Source: Chitinophagaceae bacterium
GTDB taxonomy: Bacteria > Bacteroidota > Bacteroidia > Chitinophagales > Chitinophagaceae
Assembly: GCA_019638615.1 (NCBI GenBank)
Contig: JAHBTL010000050.1
Span: forward strand, 1 to 39,611
DNA length: 39,611 nt
Reading direction: 5' to 3'
Part shown: positions 1 to 9,507 of the stretch, piece after piece
How positions within the stretch are numbered: position 1 is the first letter of the stretch
How the letters are laid out: every line of letters starts with the position of its first letter
Notes under the pieces: model-generated
What the model was told of the DNA's origin: nothing
Databases searched by the model: none
Seen by the model: the letters and a program-made list of their open reading frames with translations, nothing else
Made by a program: the position numbers and the translations under genes

Positions 1-430
1 AAGACAAGTGAAACACGTCTGTGGTTACAAATGGATTGTCCGCAGCGGCATACAAAAAGTAAGTTGTTATTATGCCTCGTAGAGGTTACCCGTTGGTATA
101 AATTATAGCGATAAGGCCTTTGCACCATAGGTGCTACCCTTTCTGCGAGTGTAGCTATGACGCAAAAAGTATTATATGAAGGAAATAAATCGACCTGTGT
201 GTAGCTGTAGAATTAGTTTCACCGATTTCAAAATGTAGATTCCTTCGCCGAAGGAGAATGCGTTTGCTCCGTCCGGATATATAACTTATCCACATTACAT
301 TTTCATCATCTCAGCTTAACATTCCGGTAATCCCGGCGTTGTTTTTTTGTGCTGTAGAAGAACAATGAAAATAATTCGCATTCACATGTTTGTCAAGTAA
401 ATGGGTAAATCAATCGTTTGAATCGCAGCG
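1..430. other. Non-coding stretch, content unresolved
   Basis: No open frame of convincing length is visible on either strand. Two small perfect hairpins can be seen: GCACC/GGTGC at 122-134 and TCCTTC/GAAGGA at 241-255. The stretch is followed directly by a strong plus-strand terminator at 432-454, so it may hold the end of an upstream transcript or a small RNA. I checked for tmRNA, RNase P and SRP RNA signatures and found none. Confidence 0.4.
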
Positions 431-431
431 A

Positions 432-454
432 CCCCGGTTTCCACCGGGGTTTTT
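432..454 (+). terminator. Intrinsic terminator
   Basis: CCCCGG and CCGGGG arms pair around a short loop and are followed by TTTTT. It ends transcription coming from the left before ybiT. No gene for it to serve is visible inside the window. Confidence 0.8.
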
Positions 455-486
455 ACATTTCATCAAGCCATAGGTACGAATTATGA

Positions 487-2187
<1,701 letters not shown>

Positions 2188-2246
2188 TGAATTGAAACCA
2201 GCGGTAACCTGTGCCCGTTTGTATGGCAGGCAATGTGAATTTTTTT

Positions 2247-2864
2247 TTACCAATCCTTATCGGGCTGACCCGGGAGCGGCGCCTTTTTCATTACTCTCTC
2301 CTGCAGCTTTTTCTCCTGCTCCTCCAGCGCCTTCAATAACTGTTGTACCTGCTGCTGGTTAAGTTTGTTTTGTTTGGGCTGGGGCTTGTTTTCCTTATCC
2401 TGTTGCTTTTTTTGTTCCTGCTGTTGTTCCTGCTGCTGCTGTTGCTTTTTTTCGTTCAGGGCCCGCTGCAGGTTTTCGCGGGCAAAGCTATCGGCTGCGT
2501 TGAGGCGTAAAGATTGCTTGTATGCTTCAATGCTTTCTTCCAGCTTTTTTTGCTGTGTTAATGCAACGCCTTTGTTGTAATACGACTGGGATTGGAGTGG
2601 CTTATCGGTGGTTTTTTGGCTTATTTCATCAAATTGTCTGACAGCTTCTTCCAACTTCTTGCTTTTAAACAAAGCGTTGCCCAGGTTAAAAGCCGCGGTG
2701 GCGTTGTTGGGGTCTGCCCGGAGCGCTTCCCGGTATGCATCGGCAGCTTTATCGTACTGCTGTAAACGGTACGCTTCATTGCCTTTATTGATAACGCTGT
2801 TTACCTGGGCATCGCACACATATGCTGTAAGGGTTGCTGCAATAAAAAGTACTATGGTCCTCAT
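2247..2864 (-). CDS. batC: BatC-like TPR protein, exported
   Basis: A TPR-repeat protein of the Bacteroides aerotolerance (Bat) type. I start it at the ATG at 2864, because that ATG overlaps the stop of batB as ATGA (4-base overlap) and begins a clear signal peptide ending near VCDAQ. The longer frame begins inside batB. The mature part has about three TPR units (roughly residues 25-140), then a Gln/Lys-rich low-complexity linker (about 140-175), and a short C-terminal helix ending KDW, typical of BatC proteins. In the usual Bat operon this gene is followed by batD. Here the operon stops and the next gene is convergent ybiT. The function of Bat proteins is only loosely tied to aerotolerance and stress. 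Confidence 0.85.
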   Translation of the reverse strand: MRTIVLFIAATLTAYVCDAQVNSVINKGNEAYRLQQYDKAADAYREALRADPNNATAAFNLGNALFKSKKLEEAVRQFDEISQKTTDKPLQSQSYYNKGVALTQQKKLEESIEAYKQSLRLNAADSFARENLQRALNEKKQQQQQEQQQEQKKQQDKENKPQPKQNKLNQQQVQQLLKALEEQEKKLQERVMKKAPLPGQPDKDW

Positions 2865-3859
2865 GATCTCAGTTTCTTTTTGTCGGATATGAATAATTCT
2901 CCTGCCAATCCAACCAGAGCCAAAGCCAGGAACCATTGAAAAAAACTCCTGAAACTGAGCAGGCTGGTATCCCGGATGGTTTTCTGCTCCATGCCCGCAT
3001 ACTGTTCGATCAGCTTATCAACTGCTGCGTCCACATCGTTCAATTGCTGGTATACGCCATTCGTTGCATGCGATATATCTATCAACTCCTGCTCATTTAG
3101 CTTCGAGAGAATAACATTGCCCTGTATATCCCGCTTGGGCTCGTGTGTGATAGGGTTGAGTATGGGCGCTCCCTGTGTAGTGCCTACACCAATGGTATTG
3201 ATAACAACCCCATTTTCAGCGAGCTCTTTTGAGGTACTGATGGCATTTTCATCATGATCTTCTCCATCGGTAATAAGCAGTATTGATTTATATTTTTTTT
3301 CCTTGCTGTTAAACCCGGCATTGCACATTCTTAAAGCGTCCGTTATAACGGTTCCCTGGGTGGGCACCACATCCGGGTGGGCGTTGTTCACGTATAATTT
3401 GGCGGCGGTATGATCCGACGTCAGCGGCATTTGCATATAGGCTCTTCCTGCAAAAATCACAAGTCCTACCCTGTCGTTGTGCAATTGCTCCATCAGCTTG
3501 TTTATCAATTGCTTGGCCCTTTCCAGCCGGCTGGGCTTGCTGTCTTCCGCTAGCATGCTTCTGCTCACATCCAGTGCTATCATTATGTCAATGCCCTGCC
3601 TGTTGATGCTTTCTATCTGGGTGGCAGATTGAAGATTGGCTGCTCCCACTATCACTAACCCCAATGCGCCCATAGCAGTAATGAACCTGAGAAGCTGTTT
3701 TTTGGGTGAAAAATTATTGGTGAGCTGCCGCACCAGTTTTTCATCGCCTATCTTTTTTACCGTATTCTTTTTCCATCTGAGCATGGCATTGAACAACAGT
3801 ATTATTATTGGAACCAATAACAATAACAACAAATGCTCTATGTGTTCAAACCTGACCAT
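2861..3859 (-). CDS. batB: BatB-like VWA-domain membrane protein
   Basis: An integral membrane protein with a von Willebrand A domain, part of the Bat system. Two N-terminal membrane segments (about residues 8-26 and 58-75) precede the VWA domain. The MIDAS metal site is intact: DVSRS at 97-101, a TDAL stretch and ITDGED later. One C-terminal membrane segment lies near 306-325. The 332-residue length fits BatA/BatB. It is translationally coupled to batC by a 4-base overlap. The other usual members (moxR ATPase, DUF58 protein, batA, batD) are absent here, and the upstream neighbour is a beta-lactamase. BatA and BatB are close paralogues, and I choose BatB because batC follows. Confidence 0.85.
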   Translation of the reverse strand: MVRFEHIEHLLLLLLVPIIILLFNAMLRWKKNTVKKIGDEKLVRQLTNNFSPKKQLLRFITAMGALGLVIVGAANLQSATQIESINRQGIDIMIALDVSRSMLAEDSKPSRLERAKQLINKLMEQLHNDRVGLVIFAGRAYMQMPLTSDHTAAKLYVNNAHPDVVPTQGTVITDALRMCNAGFNSKEKKYKSILLITDGEDHDENAISTSKELAENGVVINTIGVGTTQGAPILNPITHEPKRDIQGNVILSKLNEQELIDISHATNGVYQQLNDVDAAVDKLIEQYAGMEQKTIRDTSLLSFRSFFQWFLALALVGLAGELFISDKKKLRS

Positions 3860-3941
3860 GCGTATTTATGACTGCTCTACTCAAATGCAAATATCGCTCC
3901 GTTCATGTACTTACCATCGCTTACTACCTACCACTCCCACA

Positions 3942-4763
3942 TCACATCTTCCCCTCAAAGAAGCCCAGTTGTGTAAGGATCTTTTTCAGCATATCGGTTC
4001 TAATCGTAACCATGTCGGCATTGGGGTCAGCACTGTCTATATTCAATACAAAAAAGTAGGGATGCCTGTTTTCTTCTATCCAGCCTGTAACCCAGCCTAT
4101 AGCATGATTTTCTTTGTTAAAGCCCAGCCCGGTTTTATAGCTCAGCTTATAGTTGCTGTTGTCTTCCTGCAGCATCATATTCCTTACTGTTTGTTGGGCT
4201 GTTTTGGTAAATGGCAGCCTATCAAAGTAAAGTTGTTTTACCAATCCTAATTCTTCATCCGGCGAAATAAGCAAAGAATTGTCGAGCCAGAAGGAATCAA
4301 CGGCAGGTCCTATTTTCATATTGCCATACTTCAATGTATCAATCCATTTTTGCATAGTATCTCTGCCAATACGCCTTGCAATTTCCTGGAAATGAGGAAC
4401 TGCCGAGTACTTAAAAGCCTGTGCCAGGCTAAGGTCCCGGTTCCAGTTTTTGTTGCTGCGTTCAATGCCATCCCATTTAATGATCGTACTGTCGTTGATA
4501 ACTGTACCTGTTTGCAATGCGATCAAAGCATTTACAATTTTAAAGGTTGAAGCGGGAACTGTCCGGGTTGTATCCTTTTTCAGGTTGTATACCTTTATTT
4601 CACCCCGCCCGTTATCATACAAAGCGAATGAGCCGTCTACCTTGTATTCATCAAAATACTTTTTTAAAGAATTTTCCTGTTTGATATTATTGTTCGATGA
4701 GCATGCGTTCAACGCAACCAGGCTGACGATCAAAACAAATAAATATCCGAAGCCGATTTTCAT
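3942..4763 (-). CDS. Class D (OXA-type) beta-lactamase, lipoprotein
   Basis: A serine beta-lactamase of class D that hydrolyses beta-lactams in the periplasm or at a membrane. All class D motifs are present: STFK at 72-75 (nucleophile S72, carbamylatable K75), SAV at 120-122 (SxV), YGN at 146-148, a Trp-Leu-Asp stretch at 159-161 and KTG at 210-212. The N-terminus is a lipoprotein signal with lipobox LNAC (Cys21), so the enzyme is probably membrane-anchored. The length of 273 residues is typical. No insertion sequence or integron is adjacent and base composition matches the neighbours, so this looks like a resident chromosomal gene. The substrate range cannot be read from the sequence. BlaR-type sensor domains are larger, and this is the stand-alone enzyme. 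Confidence 0.93.
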   Translation of the reverse strand: MKIGFGYLFVLIVSLVALNACSSNNNIKQENSLKKYFDEYKVDGSFALYDNGRGEIKVYNLKKDTTRTVPASTFKIVNALIALQTGTVINDSTIIKWDGIERSNKNWNRDLSLAQAFKYSAVPHFQEIARRIGRDTMQKWIDTLKYGNMKIGPAVDSFWLDNSLLISPDEELGLVKQLYFDRLPFTKTAQQTVRNMMLQEDNSNYKLSYKTGLGFNKENHAIGWVTGWIEENRHPYFFVLNIDSADPNADMVTIRTDMLKKILTQLGFFEGKM

Positions 4764-4807
4764 TATGAATGCGAATGATTAAACTTGAAATATAAATGAT
4801 ACCATTG

Positions 4808-6013
4808 TTATTTTAACACCCCCAAAGCTTTTCCCACTTTTGCAAAAGCTGTGATGGCCCTGTCGAGATGCTGCTGCTCATGCGCTGCACTTAACTGCAC
4901 ACGAATGCGGGCCTGACCCTTGGGTACTACCGGGAAGAAAAACCCGATCACATAAATACCTTCTTCCAGTAAGGCCGCTGCCATTTTTTGAGCCAGTGTG
5001 GCATCGTACAGCATGATAGGCACAATAGGATGATCGCCTGGTTTGATATCAAAGCCCGCTTCTGTCATTTTTGCCCGGAAATATTGTGTATTCCATTCCA
5101 GTTTGTCGCGTAGGGCTGGTGTTTCACTCAGCATATCCAGCACGGCTATGGAAGCGCCTACTATGCTGGGAGCCACCGTATTAGAGAACAGGTAAGGGCG
5201 GGAACGCTGGCGCAACATTTCAATAATTTCTTTCCTTCCGCTGGTAAATCCACCCGATGCCCCGCCTAGTGCCTTGCCCAGTGTGCCGGTAATGATGTCA
5301 ATCTTCCCCATCACGCCCCTGTATTCATGCGTACCCCTTCCTGTTTTTCCCAGGAATCCGCTTGAATGACATTCATCGATCATAATGGCGGCATCGTATT
5401 GCCCCGCCAGCTCCACAATTTTATCCAGTTGGGCTATAGTACCATCCATGCTGAACGAACCATCAGTAACGATGATACGGCTGCGTGCTTCCCGTGCTTC
5501 CTGCAGTTTTACTTCCAGGTCAGTCATGTTATTGTGTTCATACCGGAAACGCCGGGCTTTGCACAAACGGATCCCGTCGATAATGGAAGCGTGATTAAGC
5601 GCGTCGGAGACAATAGCGTCCTCCTCATTGAATAAGGGTTCAAATACACCGCCGTTGGCATCGAAAGCCGCTGCGTATAATATGGTGTCTTCAGTGCCTA
5701 AAAAAGCGGAGATCTTCTTTTCCAGCTCTTTGTGAATATCCTGCGTACCACATATAAAACGTACGCTGCTTAATCCATAGCCACGCAGGTCAATGTATTT
5801 TTTTGCGGCTTCAATTACTTTGGGGTGCGATGACAATCCAAGATAATTGTTGGCGCAAAGATTAATAACAGTCTTCGTTCCATTTTTCCCGGGGATTTCT
5901 ACTTCAATATCGGCACCCTGGGGACTTTCAATAATGCGCTCGGTTTTATACAAGCCATTATTGCGAATATCTGCTAATTCCTGTTGTATTCTTTTTGTCA
6001 GTTTTTCATTCAT
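4808..6013 (-). CDS. kbl: Glycine C-acetyltransferase (2-amino-3-ketobutyrate CoA ligase)
   Basis: A cytosolic PLP enzyme that cleaves 2-amino-3-ketobutyrate with CoA to glycine and acetyl-CoA in threonine breakdown. It belongs to the alpha-oxoamine synthase family. The PLP lysine lies in TGTLGKALGG (K247; E. coli Kbl uses K244). DECHSSGF at 213-220 and the VRFICGTQD and SDALNHASIIDG stretches match Kbl closely from memory. The length of 401 residues is full. The partner threonine dehydrogenase gene (tdh) is not in the window. A minus-strand -7 box lies just upstream. BioF and serine palmitoyltransferase are relatives, but the Kbl-specific strings argue against them. Confidence 0.94.
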   Translation of the reverse strand: MNEKLTKRIQQELADIRNNGLYKTERIIESPQGADIEVEIPGKNGTKTVINLCANNYLGLSSHPKVIEAAKKYIDLRGYGLSSVRFICGTQDIHKELEKKISAFLGTEDTILYAAAFDANGGVFEPLFNEEDAIVSDALNHASIIDGIRLCKARRFRYEHNNMTDLEVKLQEAREARSRIIVTDGSFSMDGTIAQLDKIVELAGQYDAAIMIDECHSSGFLGKTGRGTHEYRGVMGKIDIITGTLGKALGGASGGFTSGRKEIIEMLRQRSRPYLFSNTVAPSIVGASIAVLDMLSETPALRDKLEWNTQYFRAKMTEAGFDIKPGDHPIVPIMLYDATLAQKMAAALLEEGIYVIGFFFPVVPKGQARIRVQLSAAHEQQHLDRAITAFAKVGKALGVLK

Positions 6014-6032
6014 ACCTGTAACTTTACGGACG

Positions 6033-6040
6033 CAAACCTA
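6033..6040 (-). promoter_or_regulatory. Putative -7 box of the kbl promoter
   Basis: Read on the minus strand this is TAGGTTTG, a TAnnTTTG match about 20 bases upstream of the kbl ATG. No obvious TTG -33 partner is seen. Confidence 0.45.
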
Positions 6041-6170
6041 CGTGGTTTTTAAAAAACTAAGCCAGTTTGTAACATTTTACTATGGGCATGCGTCCAATAC
6101 CAGGGCGCTGAATGCCGGTCAGAAATATTGGAAAAGGTAATAATTTGATTTTTAATTCGCTTAAAGTGTT

Positions 6171-6380
6171 ATGAAAAAGAAACCTGCTATTGTTTTTTTA
6201 GGTATTATTTTACTGGTTTTAATAGCGTTTGGCTACACTGCAAGACAGAATAACAGGTTAAAAGCTACGGACGATATTCCCCGCTCGGAAAATATAAAAG
6301 GAGTGCGGGATAAAAAAAATCAATTTGAGCTGCCTTTTTTGGAATCCTTAACAAGACATTTATTAGCTTTGGGGTATTAA
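6171..6380 (+). CDS. Small hypothetical protein with an N-terminal membrane anchor
   Basis: A 69-residue ORF starting MKKKPAIVFLG, with one hydrophobic segment (about 7-23) that could be a signal anchor or an uncleaved signal peptide, then a short polar tail. I do not recognise the family. Support for a real gene comes from the strong terminator 37 bases after its stop (6417-6445), which on the plus strand has no other gene to serve. It stands alone between kbl (divergent) and the structured region before oxyR. Confidence 0.5.
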   Translation: MKKKPAIVFLGIILLVLIAFGYTARQNNRLKATDDIPRSENIKGVRDKKNQFELPFLESLTRHLLALGY

Positions 6381-6416
6381 ATAGATAAAGGGTATAGAAA
6401 AAATCTACACAAGATG

Positions 6417-6445
6417 CCCGGCATTTTCTAGTGCCGGGTTTTTTT
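6417..6445 (+). terminator. Intrinsic terminator
   Basis: A CCCGGCA/TGCCGGG stem of 7 bp with an 8-base loop is followed by seven or more T. It closes the small ORF at 6171-6380. Confidence 0.85.
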
Positions 6446-6483
6446 ATAGGCATAAAAGAGGGGCCGAACATATTTCAGACCTT

Positions 6484-6513
6484 AAAAAAAGGGGATGACG
6501 CTCCGTCATCCCC
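6484..6513 (-). terminator. Intrinsic terminator on the minus strand
   Basis: GGGGATGACG at 6491-6500 pairs perfectly with CGTCATCCCC at 6504-6513 around a 3-base loop. The run of seven A at 6484-6490 becomes a U-tract on the minus strand, so it ends a transcript arriving from the oxyR side. No minus-strand protein gene lies upstream, which points to a non-coding RNA. Confidence 0.8.
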
Positions 6514-6725
6514 TCAACTTAAATACAATGGTTGACTGCTTGCACGCAACGCATTGTATTAAACCGCAAAAGGCATATCGCACGAATTGTCTCCTTTTGC
6601 CATTGGCTTTTCACACTTCATACTAATATCTTCTTATATACATTGCCCGTAAAATCATGCCGGAATGCGCATTTTATTACTTCTGCAAGAAATAAAATTT
6701 TGCGCCTGGTAATTGGAAAAACAAG

Positions 6726-6742
6726 TATCGAACCAATTGACT
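6726..6742 (+). repeat. 17-bp direct repeat, copy 1
   Basis: TATCGAACCAATTGACT, 14 of 17 identical to the copy at 6854-6870. The two copies bracket the interleaved-stem part of the structured region. It could be a regulator site (a LysR-type partial dyad, ATCGA...TTGAC) or part of the RNA fold. Confidence 0.5.
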
Positions 6743-6853
6743 TTCGGTGAAAAAGTTTCGAATTTTTGCAAGGGGTGGTGATACTCCGCCTGTAGGCTCC
6801 TTAAGTTGACTAGGTGTTTCACCGACCGGCAAATTTGCGTGCAAAATACAGGC

Positions 6854-6870
6854 TATCGACTCAATTGATT
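6854..6870 (+). repeat. 17-bp direct repeat, copy 2, possible OxyR operator
   Basis: TATCGACTCAATTGATT holds the partial dyad ATC-N9-GAT and sits 32 bases before the oxyR ATG, where a LysR-type protein would autoregulate and could also control a divergent transcript. That role is inference. Confidence 0.4.
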
Positions 6871-6901
6871 AATTTTATAATTCCATCAGCAAAATCTATC
6901 C

Positions 6902-7837
6902 ATGACCTTTACCCAGCTTGAATATATCATTGCTTTAGATACGTATAGGCATTTTACCCTGGCAGCCGATCATTGTCATGTTACCCAACCTACCCTGAGC
7001 ATGCAGGTGCAGAAGCTGGAGGAAGAGCTGGGCATTACCATTTTTGACCGGAGCAAACAGCCTGTGGTACCTACAGAAACCGGTTTGGAAGTACTGATGC
7101 AGGCAAAAAATATAGTAAAGCAGCGGGACGCGTTGCAGGATCTGATACAGCATAAAAAAGGGATTTTAACGGGAGAGCTCCGGATCGGCATTATCCCTAC
7201 CCTGGCGCCCTACCTGTTGCCCCTGTTCATTCAGCAGTTTTCAACCAAATATGCACGGGTAAAGCTGGTTGTGAGCGAAATGACAACGGAAATGATCATC
7301 CGTCATTTACAGGAAGGCAGTATTGACGCAGGTATTTTAATTACCCCTTTACAGCATAAGGGCATTAAGGAACAGGTGTTGTTTTATGAGGAGTTGCTGG
7401 TGTATGTATCAAGGCAGAACGCTTTGTACAGGAAGCAGTATGTTCTGGCAAAAGATATTGACCCGGATAAGCTGTGGCTGCTGGAAGAAGGTCATTGCTT
7501 TCGCAGCCAGATTGAAAATCTCTGCGAGCTACGTAAAATGAGCACGGCAGGAAGTCATTTTGATTATGAAACAGGAAGTATTGAAACATTGCGGAGAATG
7601 GTAGACCTGAACGACGGAATAACCATTTTGCCTGAACTGGCAACGCTGGACATGCCTGGCACACAACTGCAGTTAATAAGGCATTTCAAAAGTCCTGCCC
7701 CGGTACGGGAAGTAAGCCTTGTGGTACAACGCGATTTTGTGAAGAAGCGGCTGATCGATGCATTGAAGCAGGAGATCATCACAAATATTCCGGAAAAAAT
7801 TAAAAAGAACAAACCTGCAAATGTATTGCCTATATAA
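6902..7837 (+). CDS. oxyR: OxyR, LysR-type peroxide-sensing regulator
   Basis: A cytosolic transcription regulator that senses H2O2. The N-terminal LysR winged helix covers about residues 1-60 (FTLAADHCHVTQPTLSMQV as recognition region), followed by a linker helix and a substrate-binding-like domain. The redox pair is visible at C199 (in EGHCFRSQ) and C208 (in ENLC), with the same spacing and even the same numbering as E. coli OxyR. The length of 311 residues is standard. Upstream lies the structured non-coding region with a LysR-like dyad. Downstream, 37 bases away, is an MHS transporter that may share the transcript. Other LysR proteins lack this cysteine pair, so the call is firm. Confidence 0.93.
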   Translation: MTFTQLEYIIALDTYRHFTLAADHCHVTQPTLSMQVQKLEEELGITIFDRSKQPVVPTETGLEVLMQAKNIVKQRDALQDLIQHKKGILTGELRIGIIPTLAPYLLPLFIQQFSTKYARVKLVVSEMTTEMIIRHLQEGSIDAGILITPLQHKGIKEQVLFYEELLVYVSRQNALYRKQYVLAKDIDPDKLWLLEEGHCFRSQIENLCELRKMSTAGSHFDYETGSIETLRRMVDLNDGITILPELATLDMPGTQLQLIRHFKSPAPVREVSLVVQRDFVKKRLIDALKQEIITNIPEKIKKNKPANVLPI

Positions 7838-7874
7838 AGGTTTAGTATATTGAACCCTTAATTAGCTTGCATTC

Positions 7875-9410
7875 ATGTCAAATTCAACCAAAGGAATCTG
7901 GAAGGTAATAGGCGCATCATCGGTAGGCACTCTTATAGAATGGTATGATTTCTACATTTTCGGGAGTTTAGCCACCGTGATCGCCAATCAGTTTTTTCCT
8001 AAAACAAATCCTACTGCCGCGTTGCTGTCAACGCTTGCCACTTTTGCTGCCGGTTTTATTGTACGGCCTTTCGGCGCACTGGTGTTTGGCAGGCTGGGCG
8101 ACCTTGTGGGAAGAAAATATACCTTCCTGCTTACGCTTATCTTAATGGGCGGATCTACGTTCGCCATAGGATTGGTACCCTCTTATGAAAGTATTGGCTT
8201 TGCAGCGCCTGTAATAGTATTGTTATTGCGTTTGCTGCAGGGGCTTGCTTTAGGGGGCGAATACGGAGGCGCCGCTACCTACGTTGCGGAGCATGCGCCT
8301 CCTCATCGCCGTGGTTTTTTTACCTCCTGGATCCAAACTACCGCAACCCTGGGGTTGTTCGTTTCACTGGGCGTAATATTAATGGTTCGTCATGGGCTCG
8401 ACAGCGATGTACAGGTGTCTATTCAAAAATTCAATGACTGGGGCTGGCGGATCCCTTTTATCGTATCTATATTACTTGTGGGCGTTTCAGTATACATACG
8501 TCTGAAGATGAACGAATCGCCTTTGTTTTCCAGGCTCAAATCGGAAGGCAAGGTCTCTGCAAATCCCTTAAAAGAGAGTTTCGGACACAAAACCAACCTG
8601 AAAATGGTATTGCTGGCATTGTTCGGGGCTACTATGGGACAGGGGGTAGTTTGGTATACCGGGCAGTTTTATGCTCAAAGCTTTATGGAAACAATTTGTA
8701 AAGTAGATTTCGAGCAGTCACGCACCATTTTAATATGGGCTATCCTGTTTGCCACGCCTTTTTTCGTGGTTTTTGGTTCGTGGAGCGATAAGGTAGGCAG
8801 AAAATGGATCATGCTGGCTGGTATGCTGCTGGCGATCGTGTTGTATAAGCCCATTTACAGGCAATTCCTGGCAGAAACGGATACAAGTGTTTACCAGGCA
8901 AAAACAATTGCAACGGAAGCTGCCCCGGTTGTAAAAACCGAAAACGCGGATGACCATATTGTAACAACCACCACTATTGTAACAACTTTTACCGATGGTT
9001 CCGCCTACACACAAAAAAGCATTGATACCAGTTTTACAAATGTTTCTAAAGCGGTAGCTCATGGTACTGTTACTTATATAGACAAAAAGCTTTCCACAAC
9101 TGGTTACTGGAAATTTGTTTTTCTTGTATTCATCCAGGTAATTTTTGTAACGATGGTATATGGCCCTATTGCTGCCTTCCTGGTAGAATTGTTCCCGACA
9201 CGAATAAGGTATACCTCCATGTCGTTGCCCTATCATATAGGGAATGGCGTATTTGGCGGGCTTACCCCCTTTATCGCATTATTGCTGACCACCATAAATA
9301 CCGGCGATAAGCTGGTCGGTCTGATGTACCCGATCATTATTTCGGCGGTATGCCTTGTAATAGGCACATTGTATGTGAGCAATAAAACAGATCCGGATGT
9401 AAGCGATTAA
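7875..9410 (+). CDS. MHS-family (ProP/ShiA-like) proton symporter, MFS
   Basis: A 12-helix major facilitator of the metabolite:H+ symporter group, inner membrane. Helix 1 carries the family string EWYDFYIFG, and loop 2-3 has GRLGDLVGRKYTF (about 74-86), the MFS signature. RLLQGLALGGEYGG follows at about 119-132, and WSDKVGRKW near 304-312 is the second-half copy. An unusual hydrophilic insert rich in Thr, Asp and Lys (about residues 335-405) sits between helices of the C-terminal half and lengthens the protein to 511 residues against about 430-500 in ProP/ShiA. The substrate (osmolyte, shikimate or a dicarboxylate) cannot be inferred. It lies between oxyR and a small membrane protein. Confidence 0.88.
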   Translation: MSNSTKGIWKVIGASSVGTLIEWYDFYIFGSLATVIANQFFPKTNPTAALLSTLATFAAGFIVRPFGALVFGRLGDLVGRKYTFLLTLILMGGSTFAIGLVPSYESIGFAAPVIVLLLRLLQGLALGGEYGGAATYVAEHAPPHRRGFFTSWIQTTATLGLFVSLGVILMVRHGLDSDVQVSIQKFNDWGWRIPFIVSILLVGVSVYIRLKMNESPLFSRLKSEGKVSANPLKESFGHKTNLKMVLLALFGATMGQGVVWYTGQFYAQSFMETICKVDFEQSRTILIWAILFATPFFVVFGSWSDKVGRKWIMLAGMLLAIVLYKPIYRQFLAETDTSVYQAKTIATEAAPVVKTENADDHIVTTTTIVTTFTDGSAYTQKSIDTSFTNVSKAVAHGTVTYIDKKLSTTGYWKFVFLVFIQVIFVTMVYGPIAAFLVELFPTRIRYTSMSLPYHIGNGVFGGLTPFIALLLTTINTGDKLVGLMYPIIISAVCLVIGTLYVSNKTDPDVSD

Positions 9411-9413
9411 GAG

Positions 9414-9484
9414 AAGGTGTAGGGTGTAAGGCATAGGGTAATTCCCTTACTCCCTACACCTTATACCCTCTACCTTACACCTTA
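9414..9484 (+). repeat. Low-complexity intergenic repeat with hairpin
   Basis: AAGGTGTAGGG at 9414-9424 pairs perfectly with CCCTACACCTT at 9452-9462, and the unit continues with degenerate CCTTACACC-like words up to 9484. There is no T-tract directly after the stem, so it is not a classic terminator. Its style resembles the repeat block at 20587-20730. Confidence 0.6.
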
Positions 9485-9507
9485 TTTATAATTAAAAATT
9501 ATTCCTG

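Larger units (their letters stand above)
6484..6853 (-). ncRNA. Candidate structured non-coding RNA divergent from oxyR
   Basis: There is no convincing ORF, yet perfect or near-perfect inverted repeats are dense: 6522-6530 with 6552-6560 (9 bp), 6566-6573 with 6593-6600 (8 bp), 6667-6678 with 6691-6705 (12 bp with a 3-base bulge), 6711-6716 with 6733-6738, 6744-6752 with 6817-6825 (9 bp), 6788-6794 with 6847-6853 (7 bp), and the palindrome 6829-6838. The fifth and sixth pairs interleave, so they form a pseudoknot or two alternative folds. The minus-strand terminator at 6484-6513 sets the direction. The 5' end is a guess, as I see only a weak -7-like TATTTTG near 6840-6847. tmRNA, RNase P and SRP RNA consensus ends are not present. 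The position recalls oxyS/oxyR in E. coli, but no homology is claimed. Confidence 0.45.

Noticed and set aside
2365-2580. 71-residue plus-strand ORF rich in Cys and Ser
   Set aside because: It is the mirror of the Gln/Lys-rich linker of batC on the other strand.
3636-4250. 204-residue plus-strand ORF
   Set aside because: It is antisense to batB and to the beta-lactamase, both of which have complete family motifs. It spans their junction with Ser/Cys-rich shadow composition.
3942-4763. Mobile resistance gene context for the beta-lactamase
   Set aside because: No insertion sequence, integron attC or composition change is visible around it, so a resident gene is the simpler reading.
6532-6750. 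72-residue plus-strand ORF in the region before oxyR
   Set aside because: It runs across several perfect inverted repeats, has Cys/His/Ile-rich composition unlike a protein gene and no ribosome site. The structured-RNA reading explains the region better.
6484-6900. tmRNA, RNase P RNA or SRP RNA in the structured region
   Set aside because: None of the conserved ends or cores (tRNA-like CCA end of tmRNA, GAGGAAAGTCC of RNase P, GGAAGCA loop of SRP RNA) occurs on either strand.
8730-9236. 168-residue minus-strand ORF
   Set aside because: It is antisense to the MHS transporter coding frame and has no family features.
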